Source: Toxotes chatareus (taxonomy: Eukaryota > Chordata > Actinopteri > Toxotidae). From it: a stretch of DNA of 64,000 bases. A model generated the notes under the pieces. That model was not told the DNA's origin and ran no database searches. It saw nothing but the letters and a program-made list of their open reading frames with translations. Positions 1-10,793 of this stretch are shown here, piece after piece. Position 1 is the first letter of the stretch. Each line of letters begins with the position of its first letter. A program made the translations under genes and the position numbers. The stretch spans positions 10,870,170 through 10,934,169 of the forward strand of contig CM028888.1 of assembly GCA_016801885.1 (NCBI GenBank). The letters are read 5' to 3'.

Positions 1-400
1 TTACTTTACCATTACACAAAAAGTGGACACCTTGTTTTGGTAGACAAACAGCTATACAAACATTTACTGCAGGATGTCCTTTAAAACAGAAACAATTTCT
101 TAACTATTTTGTTCTGTGAAATTTCACTGAAAAGCCTACCTCACACTGAGTGTTTCGAACAACAGTTTTCAGTCAGCAGTTTTCTTAAATAGCAAAATTT
201 ATGTCAAAAATCAAATTACAAGACAATAATAAAAAAATGTGACTGTAAGTGATTGAATTCTGGCTCTAGAGACGTTTATGTAGCGTATGTAGCTGTTCAG
301 CAAGACAGTGGTCAGACTGTCACCGACTCCCTCTGCTTCCCTCTGTATGTTTCTCTTCTCTCTCTTTTCCTTTTGTCCTCACTCAGGAAGCAACCCAGTG

Positions 401-560
401 CAGACTTGGAGTCTGGTTCACAGGACTGATTAAGATGAAGATGTACATTTGCAAGTCTTTTCCATCTCCCTTCTCTCCTTCACCCACTCCATCTCTCCAA
501 AGAACAAGAAATATCTCAATCTCCAGTCTGGGCTCTGGTTCACTGGACTGATTGAGACAG
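401..560 (+). repeat. Imperfect direct duplication (~122-base offset)
   Basis: GAGTCTGGTTCACAGGACTG at 409-428 and GGCTCTGGTTCACTGGACTG at 531-550 match at 17 of 20 bases, both followed by ATTRAGA. Confidence 0.7.
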
Positions 561-1077
561 GGTTGTGTGTTCTGCGTGTGGAAAAGAGAGACAGCGAGAG
601 GTGCAGTCGACCTGGAAGCTAAGGGTGAGGATAGAGTGGAAGGAAAAAAGAAGGAAAGCAGGTGGACGGGAAGGATAAGTGAGACAGAGTGATGAAGAGA
701 TGGAGAAAAAGAACTTGGAGACTTGTCTTGGCAGTTGCAGGGCTGTTAGTCTGCCTCGTGCCTTAGGTGATTCAGCTCCAAGAGGGAAGGGGAGGGGGAA
801 TTTAGGGGATTTTAAGGAGATACAGTGACATTTCCAATTACCATCAGTTCTTTCACTTTAACCGGCCGGCAGTTCTCCCCTCACATACATATTCAGAAAA
901 GCTGGGCTGCCACTGGGACAAGAAGTAAAAGAGACTGTCCTGTCAGCTTATAATCACAGGTTCAGACCCCATGACGGCTTCAATTCACAGAGACACCGAA
1001 CCCCAGCCAGTAAATGCCAGAAATGTATGTGAAACATTAATCAAGCAGTCTATAAATTAGAAAAGTTGTTAATAAAG

Positions 1078-1098
1078 TTTTTTTTTTTTTTTTTTTTT
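1078..1098 (+). repeat. Poly-T tract
   Basis: Twenty-one T residues after AATAAAG. Confidence 0.9.
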
Positions 1099-2967
1099 AA
1101 ATCCAACAGCTAACAAATGGAATAGAAACAGAATCATCAGTAATCATTTCACAGCTACCCAGAAGAATAAAACTTCTAAGTTATTGTTTTGTGTTGTCAA
1201 AGCGGCTGATAGATTAAACAACTTTAGCAGCCAAAATTAGCCCGAGTCGCTGGTGATGGTTTCCCACTCTGGTCAGTACAGCAAGAAAAGTGGAAGCATT
1301 TCAAACGAAACGGTGCAGTACAGAGAGCAAATCATTATAATTCACTCCAATTTTCTCTTTCTGAGTAAGCATACAATCAAGCAAGTATTTGGCTACTGCT
1401 TGAAAGTAGTGTTTTTATCATAACAGGCATACCGAAGAACAGCTTTACAGCTAAAACACCGAAAGTGGAACCAAAACTGGGACAGCCATGCAACCAAAAT
1501 CAAAATTACCCCCCAACTGCTGTTTTAAAAACATCAACAACAACACAGTCATGCACACACACACAAAAAACCCAAACTAAATTATAGGGAGAATCATTGA
1601 GGGCTGTCTTCAGACAACAGGGAATACACTTCTGGATTTTCACGCTTAACCAAGCGGCGGCTGGTTAGCATTGTCAGCAAACCAAATGTCAGCAGCTAGC
1701 CACAAACTCACAGATAAATAAATCAGTGTGAAACGCTTTTCACCTCTTTTGTGAAGACAAGAGTGCGAGTTTTTATTCCAAACTGAAATGTCAACCACGT
1801 GTTAAATGCAGAAACCTGTTGTGAAATAATTGGCATGGATTTTTATTTTTCGCACGTGTTTTTCATACTGTGACATGTGACTTTTGTGACAAGGCCTTGT
1901 TGCACTTGACAGTGCCTGACTGTTGCTCTATGAAATCTACTGGGAGCCAGCAGCACAGATTGGAACTCCTACCCCTTCCCTGTTACTGCTTACTGCTGTT
2001 GTTGTTCTGTGGTTTGGCTTTTGATTGTTACGTCATCACTGTGCGTGTTATTTGCCAGCTGGGCCGAGAGATGGTAATAAACCTCCATAGGTGCTAGGTG
2101 AGGAACTTTCCTTGGAATGACTTGGCTGGGTGTGAGGTTGATGCTGTTCCTCTTCAGTTCCCTCCCCCCCCTCGGCACAACCGCCCACCCGACTAACCCT
2201 GTAGCGCAGTCAGTCAGAGACTCTACGGGTTTCCCACCCTCAGTCTCTGTCAGATGCATTCGATGGAGTTTCTTAGCCAAGCTGGAAGCACTGTAAGAGG
2301 AGAAAAGAGACAAGTGTTAACCTTGGACCCACCATGGGACTAGCATAGGTAAAATTGCTAGCAGATCCTCTCTTGTCTCACAAACTAAAACGCTCATTTT
2401 TATAGCATTTTGGGAGCATTAAAATGCCTCCCAGCTCATGATAAATGGTTTTCATAAACCTGATTTAAAATGGTGAAGGAGTTTCTTACATCTGATGCTA
2501 CAAATCAAAGCCGTCGCATTGATGGATGGTGTCCCCGCTCAGTTGAACTAATCGTGAGAAATAACCCTGCTACAGCTGTAGCCACAGGTATAAAGTATGT
2601 GGGAGACACCTGAGTAAATATTCCTGACCAAACCTTTCATGCTCAGTCATTCGACTGGTTGGTTGGTCTGAAAATTCCTGCTACAAAATTGTAGCAAAAT
2701 TGTTGATGTAAATGCTGCAGAAGGCTCGTTTAGAGGGCTTGTGAAAAGGATGCTCAAAAACAATTTTATGTCACTTTTTTTTTTCTTAGTGTTCACATTT
2801 TCCTTTGGGTGGTCAGGAACAGAAATGACTGGGCTGCTTTAAAAAAAAAAAAGAAATAAAGCCTTGGTACCCTGAGTGTGGTTTAAGTGGGTCGCCTGAG
2901 AGTTTAATAGGCGAGGGGAAACCCTGCGATGGATCCAAGCGTGCAGACTTGAGGTCAGACAGACGTA

Positions 2968-3115
2968 GCTGGAGGAAGTCAATGATGTACTTAACCAGTC
3001 TGCTCAAAGGCAAGAAGATGAGGTAGAGCTAGACAGATGGGAAGAGGTGGAACGATGGAGAGAGGGAGAAGGGAGCAAGGCTGAGGAAGTCAATAATGTA
3101 CTTAACCTTACTCAG
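2968..3115 (+). repeat. Imperfect direct duplication (~110-base offset)
   Basis: GAGGAAGTCAATGATGTACT near 2971 and GAGGAAGTCAATAATGTACT near 3082 differ at one base in 20, both followed by TAACC. Confidence 0.85.
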
Positions 3116-5839
3116 CGGACTCCCTGTGTTCCCTGTTATTGTAAGGCAGGGAAGACTGGAAGGGGGAGGAAAAGAGGAGAGAGGGAGAGAGTGTGATGGC
3201 GGGGCTTGGGAATGGAAATAGTCAGAGGGAGCGAAGAAGTGCGGTGTTTTTCTGTCAGCATAAATGTCAGAGTAGTTAAGTGTGTGCAGGGCAGGCGGGG
3301 AGGCCAGGGTTCTGGAAGAGCCCCATATAAGAGGGAATAGCCCGGTTTTACAGCCACATAAATCTCCGTTCCCCGCACTGAAGGTTGCAACCCACCTCCT
3401 CCTCTTTTGGCTTTCCTGCCTCAGTCTTGCAGTCCACTGAAACCTCTTTTTGACTTCTTGACTCTATTTGCCGCTGCCTCTTTTGCTTAATTTCTCTCTA
3501 TTTCAGACTCTCTTGACCTTTGCCCTCCTTTTTTTTTCTCTTAGTGCTACTCTATATATTTTCTTCTTTTGGGCCTCAAGCTACAAGGGCAAGAGATTAA
3601 ACATCTCTATAGGCTGTTTTTTTTTTTTTCCTTTTCGTGTCCTTGATCTGTTTTTTTTTTTTTTTTTCTTTTCACTTTAATCCTGGTCAGGGACACTTTT
3701 ATAGCAAAGCTCCTGAGTTTTTGCTTGTAAGATTTATTTCATGTTGAATCATAATATTGCATCATATTAACAAGGTGACCATTAAGTATTTTTTCACCGC
3801 TTCTGGCTATGGATTCAGTTGTGTGCTGATCAGAGTGCTCTCATTTTCTTACCTGAAAGTGCTGACTCGTGTTTTAGTGAAAACGGGGTGAAATGGGTGC
3901 TCATAATAATAAGTGAAATTAATTGTGCCTTCATCTTTCAGCCTGATTTCTTCCTCTGTTAGGTTCTCTATAACTGGTCTGTCTTACTCTTTGTAAATCT
4001 GGTGTGGCCTCACATGTGCTTCTGTATTATCAAAAGTGAAGCAGAGTGTTGATGGAAAGTATAGAGGGTGCTGTTTCAGCTTTTAATGGATTAATAAATG
4101 TTTTCAAAACAGCTTTTTCCATTATTTAAACAATTGTTGTTTGATTTATTTCTTTTTCTCTCTGACGCACTCTGTACACTTTCTCTGATGCCCCTCCTTT
4201 GTCTCTCTGACTCTGCTCTTTGCTTATAACATCTCTTTTGTTTATTTAGTCTAAACGTCTCTCTCTCTCTCTCTCCCTTTCTGGACATGAAATTGAATGA
4301 GACACTCATTAAGTATCTGTCTGCTGAATAGTTGTCCTATTAGCAGCCACTCCTCGTCTCATTTCAGTTTTCCCTCTCTCGCTCTCTGTCTTTTAAGTGA
4401 GACTCGTTCTCCATAGTAAAATTTGCTTTCTGCTGTTGTTAATTGCGAACTGAAGTGAAATTGAATTGGATTGAACACATCACGCTTGTTGTCAGGGAAA
4501 ATAGGTTGAACGCAGGGTTCATTTCATTGTAAGTGAAGCAAGTAAACCAGGGTGTTTTGTGCCAAGCAGTCAAGTTACCTCAGAGACAGTTACCAGTTCA
4601 GTCAAAATAAATTTCTGTCACTTCTTAACTTTGTGCATCTTCCCTGTCCTCCTGATGCCCCTGCTGCGTTAAGTATGTTGCTTCCTGATGGAGGCTCATT
4701 GATGAGAGATGAAAGGTGAGAGAATCGGTTCAGTAGATGCTGTGTGACCAAAATATTTTGGAAGTTTTCTTGTAAATCTTGTAAATAAAAGTTATGTTTA
4801 CGTTCAGAGTTACTCACCAGAATGCAATGTGTGTATCCTTGAGGTCCAACAACAGCATTTCCTTCGTCATTATACATTTGCAAAGCAGATTTTAAAACTA
4901 ATTTTAAATCCTGCTCTGTTTACATTCATGTTTGGTTGCTAACAACGTCTTCTTCTTCCATGCCTTTTGCTGATACATATCAGTGTGTCTTGGCTTGTCA
5001 CTGTCACTGACTGTATGTCAGTCAAATAGCATGAAAGGTGGCTGGGATCTGCATTGTGTAGCAGTGTGCTTGTTTATGTATATGTGTATCTCAGTGAAGG
5101 AGATACAAGAAAAGTGGGACCCCCCCCTCCCTCCCCCCACACACACACATAAATTTATTTAGCCATAGAGCAACCAGTGGTTAAAAAACTTTTGCTGAAA
5201 GTTTTTATTGTGCTTTTTTTTATGGGTTGAGAACATTATTCTGTCTTCACTGATGTTTAACTCAATTAAAGACAGTTTAGATAAACTCAAAAATTAAGGT
5301 TTAAAAGAGCATTTTTTGTGGGGAATACTTAGAATTTTAGGTCACTGCACCCTGTACATAAAACTTTGCACACAGTTTTATGAGGCTATTAGATAAAAAT
5401 GTCCTCATCCTCGATGCAGCTTTTTAATGTCCTTTCACCAAGAAAATACTTGAAGCATCAAAAGTTCCTTACTTATTAGCTGACTAAGAGAAAATTGTGT
5501 TTTGATTTGCCATGTGCTGCTTTGGTTTTAATCTGTTATAATGAAGAAATAAGTACCTACAGTATTGAAACAGATGCATAAAATGGGACTTATATGCACA
5601 ATAGCTCCCAGTGAATACAGCACCAATGCAGGATGAGTTCACAGTAGACTTGTACAAGGACTCCCACTGTATGTGAAGAAACAGAACAACTGCATCATTG
5701 TGAGTTTCCCAGCAAGTCCGAAGCGCTAATATGTAATGGTGATCAAGTCAGCTTATTCTGGCAGGCTGCCTGCTGGAGGCTCTGACAGATTGGTGCCATC
5801 AGCGCATTATTTCATTAACACTTGTGTTTTCATGGTGAA

Positions 5840-5962
5840 CATCTTCTCACTCGTCATTTTTCTCTCTCTCTCTCTCTTGCCCCCATTCCCCCCTCCCTCT
5901 CTATCTCTCTCCCTGCCTGCCTGCCTGCCTGCCTGCCTCCCTCCCTCCCACCCCCCTGACAG
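5840..5962 (+). promoter_or_regulatory. Expanded polypyrimidine tract and acceptor of the jade2 start-codon exon, with a (CTGC)n microsatellite
   Basis: About 100 bases immediately 5' of the ATG are almost pure pyrimidine: (TC)n at about 5861-5878, a C/T-rich stretch, six or so CTGC units at 5913-5938, then CCTC units and CCCCCCTGACAG ending at 5962. It functions as the 3' splice-site tract (inference from position and the GACAG acceptor). A length-variable tetranucleotide repeat sits inside it, less than 50 bases from the splice junction. Confidence 0.75.
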
Positions 5963-6026
5963 ATGGAGAGCGAGAAGAAGAGGAGAAAATACTCCACGAG
6001 CAGCAATGACTCCGACACCACCGACA
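5963..6026 (+). CDS. jade2: jade2 first coding exon (residues 1-21 plus 1 base)
   Basis: The ATG at 5963 directly follows a splice acceptor AG (5961-5962), so the exon appears to open with the initiator codon. The exon ends at 6026 before a strong GTAAGT donor (6027-6032), leaving one base (phase 1). It encodes a short, highly basic then acidic/serine N-terminus: MESEKKRRKYS (residues 1-11), followed by TSSNDSDTTD (12-21). The KKRRK cluster (5-9) could act as a nuclear localisation signal (inference), and the Ser/Asp stretch resembles casein-kinase-type sites. The match is to the start of vertebrate JADE2, which I recall as beginning with EKRRKYS and reaching DNSDTTDS. The 5'UTR must come from an unseen upstream exon, unless the acceptor used lies farther upstream. 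Confidence 0.88.
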
Positions 6027-8429
6027 GTAAGTTGGAGGGAGATTCAGGGAATGGGAGGGAGGGGGAGAGAGAAAGAGAATGTGTGTGTGTGAGAGTGAGT
6101 GAGCAAGCATGAAACCAGGTGAAAGTGTCAGAAAAGTGAGTTCCTCTGCTGCTGTTGTGCAGCGAGCTGCCTGATTTTAGTCAACTCCTGCAGGGTATTT
6201 CTCACATTCACTCTCTCCATATAGACTCTCCACCTGTCTCACTGTCCTTCTCTCCTTCTGCCCTCCTCATTAATGCGTCCCTCTTTTTGAACACAGCTAC
6301 AATATACACATGCATATGCAGCTCTGGCCTGTGTATAAAGTTCCTGTTGTACTGTCAAAATAAAGAGAACGTTGACAAATGGATGGGACAGAAACAGATA
6401 AAATCTCTCTGATCTCCGAGGGGAAACTGAGCTGAACACAGTGTCTAAGTATTTGTTTTGTGAAAACAAATGAACAGGATTTGTGGTTTCTGTTACTTGA
6501 TGATCAGTGTCTGTGAAATCAACACAGGCTGCGACTTCACTCTCTTTTGTTAAGGCTGTTTATATTGTGTGTTTGGCTGCATTTACTTCAGTATTCTAGT
6601 GACACATCAGTTTTTACACACTATCTGCTGGGGCACTCTGAGCTGCTGTACCTGCTGCTCCTTCCCCCTCTCCACCAGTTGCTGTGGCTTGTGTTTAAAT
6701 TTGCCTTTTTTTTTAAATTACATCTCTTTATCATTACCTGTGAAGTATGCTCAATAAAATAATAATTAGACCTAAAGATTTATATTATTAGTAGCAGATT
6801 CAGTCAGGTAGAATTGCACTGAAGTCTTTAGGAAGATCATACTGTGTTATGTTATTTTCTCAGCTGGTTGAGCTCTCCTTCACTTGCAAATTGTGTCTGG
6901 ATGTCAGTCCCAGGTGCAGTCTGGGAACCGACTGCCTAATGAGCTCCTGCCTTAGTAAATCAGGTTCTTAATACACACAGATTGTGGCTGCAAATTAAAA
7001 ACCCACATTTTGCATTTGCAATGGGCCACTTTCTTAGTAAATCTGGCCTCACATGGTTTGGAGGAAATGTTAAACATGTGCATGTTCTGTCATGTTCAAT
7101 CTGATGGATTGTCTGATAAATGGATATTTCATGATGGATGCATCGACTGATAGATCTGCAGATACACTTCCCACCCAGAGTTATGACACAGACTCAAACG
7201 ACCACTGAGACAGACGGACAGACATGAAGAGATACGCCACATGATGGTGGGAACATCTGGCCAGTCTAACAGCATTTCTGTCACTGGCAGCGTGTGCTGG
7301 AAAATCATCTGATAATAAACTGTCTTTGAATAGCAGCACAGCGTTACACAAGCACAGTTGGCTCTCAAAGCTAATCACTCTCCACCAAATATGAAGATTT
7401 AGTCATGGAAGACAGCTAGCAATTTTAATTTAATTTTAAACATCATTCTTCTTGGCTTTTGGCAGTTCAACATGACTAATTCTTGGCATTTTGTGGCGTG
7501 CCTTTTGCAATAACAAGCAAATATATTTGTTTGGCCATTTCCCTGACACTGTCAGGCCAGCATAGACAGAACATTAAGTACATCAGTGAGCTAGAAAACA
7601 AACTTGAGTACAAAAGTGGACATCACTTTTGGTTTTGTGTCTCCCTAAAAGCCCTGCTGCACTGATGAGGGTTTCAGATATTATTTTCAGTCTAAATTAG
7701 CTTGAATAACAGAGTATTATCCTATGTAACATAAGAAACCAAAGCAAAGTGGCTGAATTTGCCTTTTTCAACTATCAAAGGATGTACATTTCTATACTGA
7801 ACAACTATTTTTTTTGTTTTGTTTTTTTTTGGCATGTGCAAGCATATTAATTGTTTTTTTCACTATTGCATCCCCCTCAAAAAAAGTCACTGTTCCTCAT
7901 CTAGGTGCCTAAAATGAAATATTCTAAAAAAGTATTCTCAGCTGTCTTTTGACACTTTTTTTTCTGAACTCTCAAATGCATTTTAAACATTTTGATAAAA
8001 TATTTTCATTTGGGATTTTCTTCCTCTGGAATTGGTGAGAAATCAAAATTCCTATTACAGTATAATAGCAAATTCAACATGATGGTTGCTCAGTAATAGA
8101 AAAGCAAAGGTAATATTTTTTTTAACAGATGTATTCATTTGTCACATACAGTGCACGCTCAGACAAACATTGGAGATTTAAAAACACTTCTCAAATTAAA
8201 ACTGTGCACTGTCACAATGTGTAATGTTCTAACCCCTTTTTTTGGTCTACAGAGAAATGACTTCTGGGAAATGTAGTTATTCAAACTTGAAAAAAATCCA
8301 GCTGTGTACTGCAGGAGGACCACCAGAGGTTGAAGTGACCTTGCCCAGGTTTAACTGTTATGTGGTCACAGGTCTGCATGTATAAAGTATTTTACAACAG
8401 GTTTAACAGGCTGTTTTCCAGACCTGACT

Positions 8430-8700
8430 GAGCCACCCTGTGCTGAAGGCCATACTGGCTGCTTTATAATTAGCTGTTAGCTGTTAGCTTCCTCTGGCCG
8501 GTGCTGTGTGGGCTCCAGCTGCGTCTGTTGACTGGAGGTTATCAGGTTTCTAATTGAAGGATACCCATGATAATTTTGGCTGCCGCACACCAAGCGGGGC
8601 TTTTAATTAACACACGGCCATGATGGTAACCTCCAACTGCGCCGTGGCCCGTTTGGCTATCTGGCCGCGGTGACGGAGCAGTGCAGCTGCCTCATGTGGG
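8430..8700. promoter_or_regulatory. Candidate conserved non-coding element
   Basis: Complex, repeat-free sequence with a mixture of GC-rich words and TAATTA/GATAAT sites, unlike the AT-rich intron around it. No conservation data are available, so this is inference from composition only. Confidence 0.35.
8534..8634 (+). other. Palindrome-flanked block rich in TAATTA motifs
   Basis: GGAGGTTATCA (8534-8544) is matched by TGGTAACCTCC (8624-8634): ten of eleven positions pair, the eleventh as G-T. Between them are CTAATTG, CATGATAATT and TTTTAATTAAC homeodomain-type sites and a GC-rich core. It could be a regulatory element or a small inverted-repeat element; coding is excluded. Confidence 0.6.
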
Positions 8701-9061
8701 GCATATGTGGGGATGTAACTTACACACACAAAAAACTGTGGAATGCAGATACATAAGTACACTCAAAAATGTTCAGCAGATTAGCAGACAGCTCCACTGA
8801 ATACTTTCATACTCAACACACATGCACGTAAGATAGCAGTCCTGCACACAGACTTGTGGACAAACTCACACGCACACCGGAACAGCTTCAGAGTGTTTTG
8901 GCAGAGATTCTCAAAGTCTCTGTGGTGTTTTGATGATGGTGGTGGTGGTGGAGAGTGCTGCTGTCTAACACGTCACTCCAAAATCTCCCATAGGTGTTCA
9001 GCTGTTCTGAAATTGGCTAGAGACTAGAGTCTGTCTGCTCCAGTTTACCTTTAACAGGGTC

Positions 9062-9065
<4 letters not shown>

Positions 9066-9092
<27 letters not shown>
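9066..9092 (+). repeat. (CA)n microsatellite
   Basis: About 13 CA units, then CAGACGCACAC. Confidence 0.9.
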
Positions 9093-9939
9093 GACGCACA
9101 CGTCGTGCCCCACCACAGTCTGTAAGGTGGTACACTTTGAGACCATCGCTCAGAAGAACTGAGGGGTGGATTAATTTGAAATTGTTACCCACTCGTGGCT
9201 GTCAGTTCACATTTCCTGTTGTGTTGTGGCAGCGTGTCTGTGTATTTGTGTGTGTATGTGTAATAGTGAGTACATAAAACTGTGAGAGACATTGAGACTA
9301 TGAAAACAAAGTATGTGCAATTGTGGGTGTACGTGACTGTGGGCATGCATATGTGGCCAACACATACTGTATGTGTTAGGAGCTCTATATACAGTATATG
9401 TTCATGTGTGAATTGTGTGTATGTGTGTGTATGTGGGGAGCAGGAGTCAGTAATTTCAAAGACGAGCCTGACAGCAGTTCTGCCCTCAGCACTGTTAGTT
9501 GTTCAGACGTCACAAGTAAAATTAGCACGGTGGCGGTTCTCCTGTGGTGGCAAGGGAAATATGTTGAGTGGGAGGCAGCCCTCGTGCACACGCGCAAACT
9601 GACACACACACACATACAGTCACGGTCACAATGTGCTATGTTACACACTATTGGCAAATTTGTGTTTTCCATTATACCAGTGTGATGTAATTTAATTGCC
9701 AATGTGATGCAATTTTTAATGAGAGCCTTCTTCACGGTGAAACACAGATGAAAATTAGGTTTTGGCTATATCTGTTGCTGTTGGTTTCTTTTTTTTTTTT
9801 TTTTTGATTTAAAAAAAAAAACATAGAAGAACATCATAAATGAAATTACACACGTTCCCTCTCTTCTCTTCTTATCAGTATGGCCTCTGTTCACATACAT
9901 GGGCACAGGAACACACAGAAAAACACACACGGGGCTGCT

Positions 9940-10180
9940 GATTGAAGCGGTAGGTGGGATATTGGCTCCTGTGTCTGGTTAATTCCCATTAAGTTGTGTA
10001 TTAATGAGGTTGTAAAGGACCACAGTGGACTAACTGCTTAACAAGATGCTATTTATACTGTCATTACTTATTACACCCCTTAATAGATCATCATCAGTCT
10101 GCTTCAATTAAAGGCCTGACTTGGAGTGGTAGTACTGCCAGGGCGTCGGAAAAGTCACGGGGAAGGTTTTTTGTTTGGCT
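9940..10180. promoter_or_regulatory. Candidate conserved non-coding element
   Basis: Repeat-free and dense in ATTA cores (TTAATTCCCATTAAG, GTATTAATGAGG, TTCAATTAAAGG) in the same intron, about 550 bases before coding exon 2. Confidence 0.3.
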
Positions 10181-10349
10181 GCTTTCTTTTATTGCTTCTC
10201 TGCAGTGTTTGAATCACCTCCATCAGTCTAAATTACAAAAGTCTTGAGCCCCATCACATGCTATTTTAAGAACCTTTGATGAGCAGCTTTTTGCTCTCTA
10301 ACAAGTAACTGACCGCTACAGTGTTTTTACTATGTTTGTTTTGTAAACC

Positions 10350-10402
10350 CTCTTTGCAAAACAAATTTCTCCAGTGGGACAATAAAGTTTCCTTTAGAGG
10401 GA
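10350..10402 (+). mobile_element. Probable decayed retroelement tail, plus orientation
   Basis: AAATTTCTCCAGTGGGACAA followed by TAAAGTTTCC has the spacing of the AATTTCCCC..GGGACAATAAAGT tail seen at 63.9 kb, in the opposite orientation. There is no clear microsatellite end, so the call is weaker than the other three. Confidence 0.5.
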
Positions 10403-10707
10403 ATTTGAACACACGCTGCGTACATGAAGCCTGATGTACAGCCAGAGCCCTGTTCTTCATTTCCCTTACTTTAAATCAACATTCATACACTCATAAATGC
10501 ACATTCTTGACAAATCAAAGGCAGATCAAGTTGGCTTTATGTTCTTACTTCAGAAGATTTGAAACACTTTGTCTTTACAACTGTGTCGTGATGAGGCTGA
10601 TTTGTCTGCCGGGACAATATTGATGCTTTTTCTTCTGGTCCTCAAAGGAACGAAACATGTTTGTTAATTACACTGATAATTATTGGGCTTTGTTTTTATT
10701 TTTGCAG

Positions 10708-10793
10708 GTCAGGTGACCTCGTGGTCCAGGTCATCCAAGAATACGGGCACCAGCAGCACATGGGTCCGTCACCAGCACAAGAAACCATCAGAG
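10708..10793 (+). CDS. jade2: jade2 second coding exon (residues 22-50)
   Basis: The acceptor TTTTTGCAG ends at 10707 and the donor GAG|GTAAGT starts at 10794. The first two bases (GT) complete the split codon left by the previous exon (A+GT = Ser22), and the exon closes in phase 0 after Glu50. It encodes a Ser/Thr-rich, basic linker (QVTSWSRSSKNTGTSSTW, residues 23-40) and then the family-conserved end HKKPSE (45-50), which leads into VFRTD in the next exon. JADE1 and JADE2 carry the same KPSE-VFRTD join. The linker itself is poorly conserved among paralogues. An AG five bases into the exon (10711-10712) could serve as an alternative acceptor but would shift the frame, so the 10708 start is preferred. 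Confidence 0.88.

Larger units (their letters stand above)
1..5962 (+). other. 5' flank or upstream (5'UTR) intron of jade2; no gene recognised
   Basis: No coding exon, CpG-rich promoter or RNA gene is supported here. Contents seen: two short imperfect direct duplications (about 401-560 and 2968-3115), a 21-base T run at 1078-1098, T-rich runs near 3530-3670, a TC-rich tract around 4255-4275, and a C/T/AC-rich patch at 5120-5150. Because the start-codon exon begins at a splice acceptor, at least its right end should be intron. Short open frames here are low-complexity or lack homology that I recognise. Confidence 0.6.
6027..10707 (+). other. jade2 intron between coding exons 1 and 2 (4,681 bp)
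   Basis: Bounded by GTAAGT and TTTTTGCAG. Mostly AT-rich unique sequence. It holds a GC-richer, homeodomain-motif-rich block with palindromic flanks (8430-8700), a (CA)n tract (9066-9092), TG-rich sequence (9235-9440), a T run (9788-9805), another ATTA-rich block (9940-10180) and a probable decayed retroelement tail (about 10350-10400). No exon or RNA gene recognised. Confidence 0.85.

Noticed and set aside
10711..10712. Alternative acceptor AG five bases inside coding exon 2
   Set aside because: Using it shifts the frame and destroys the HKKPSE-VFRTD join, so the 10708 border is kept.
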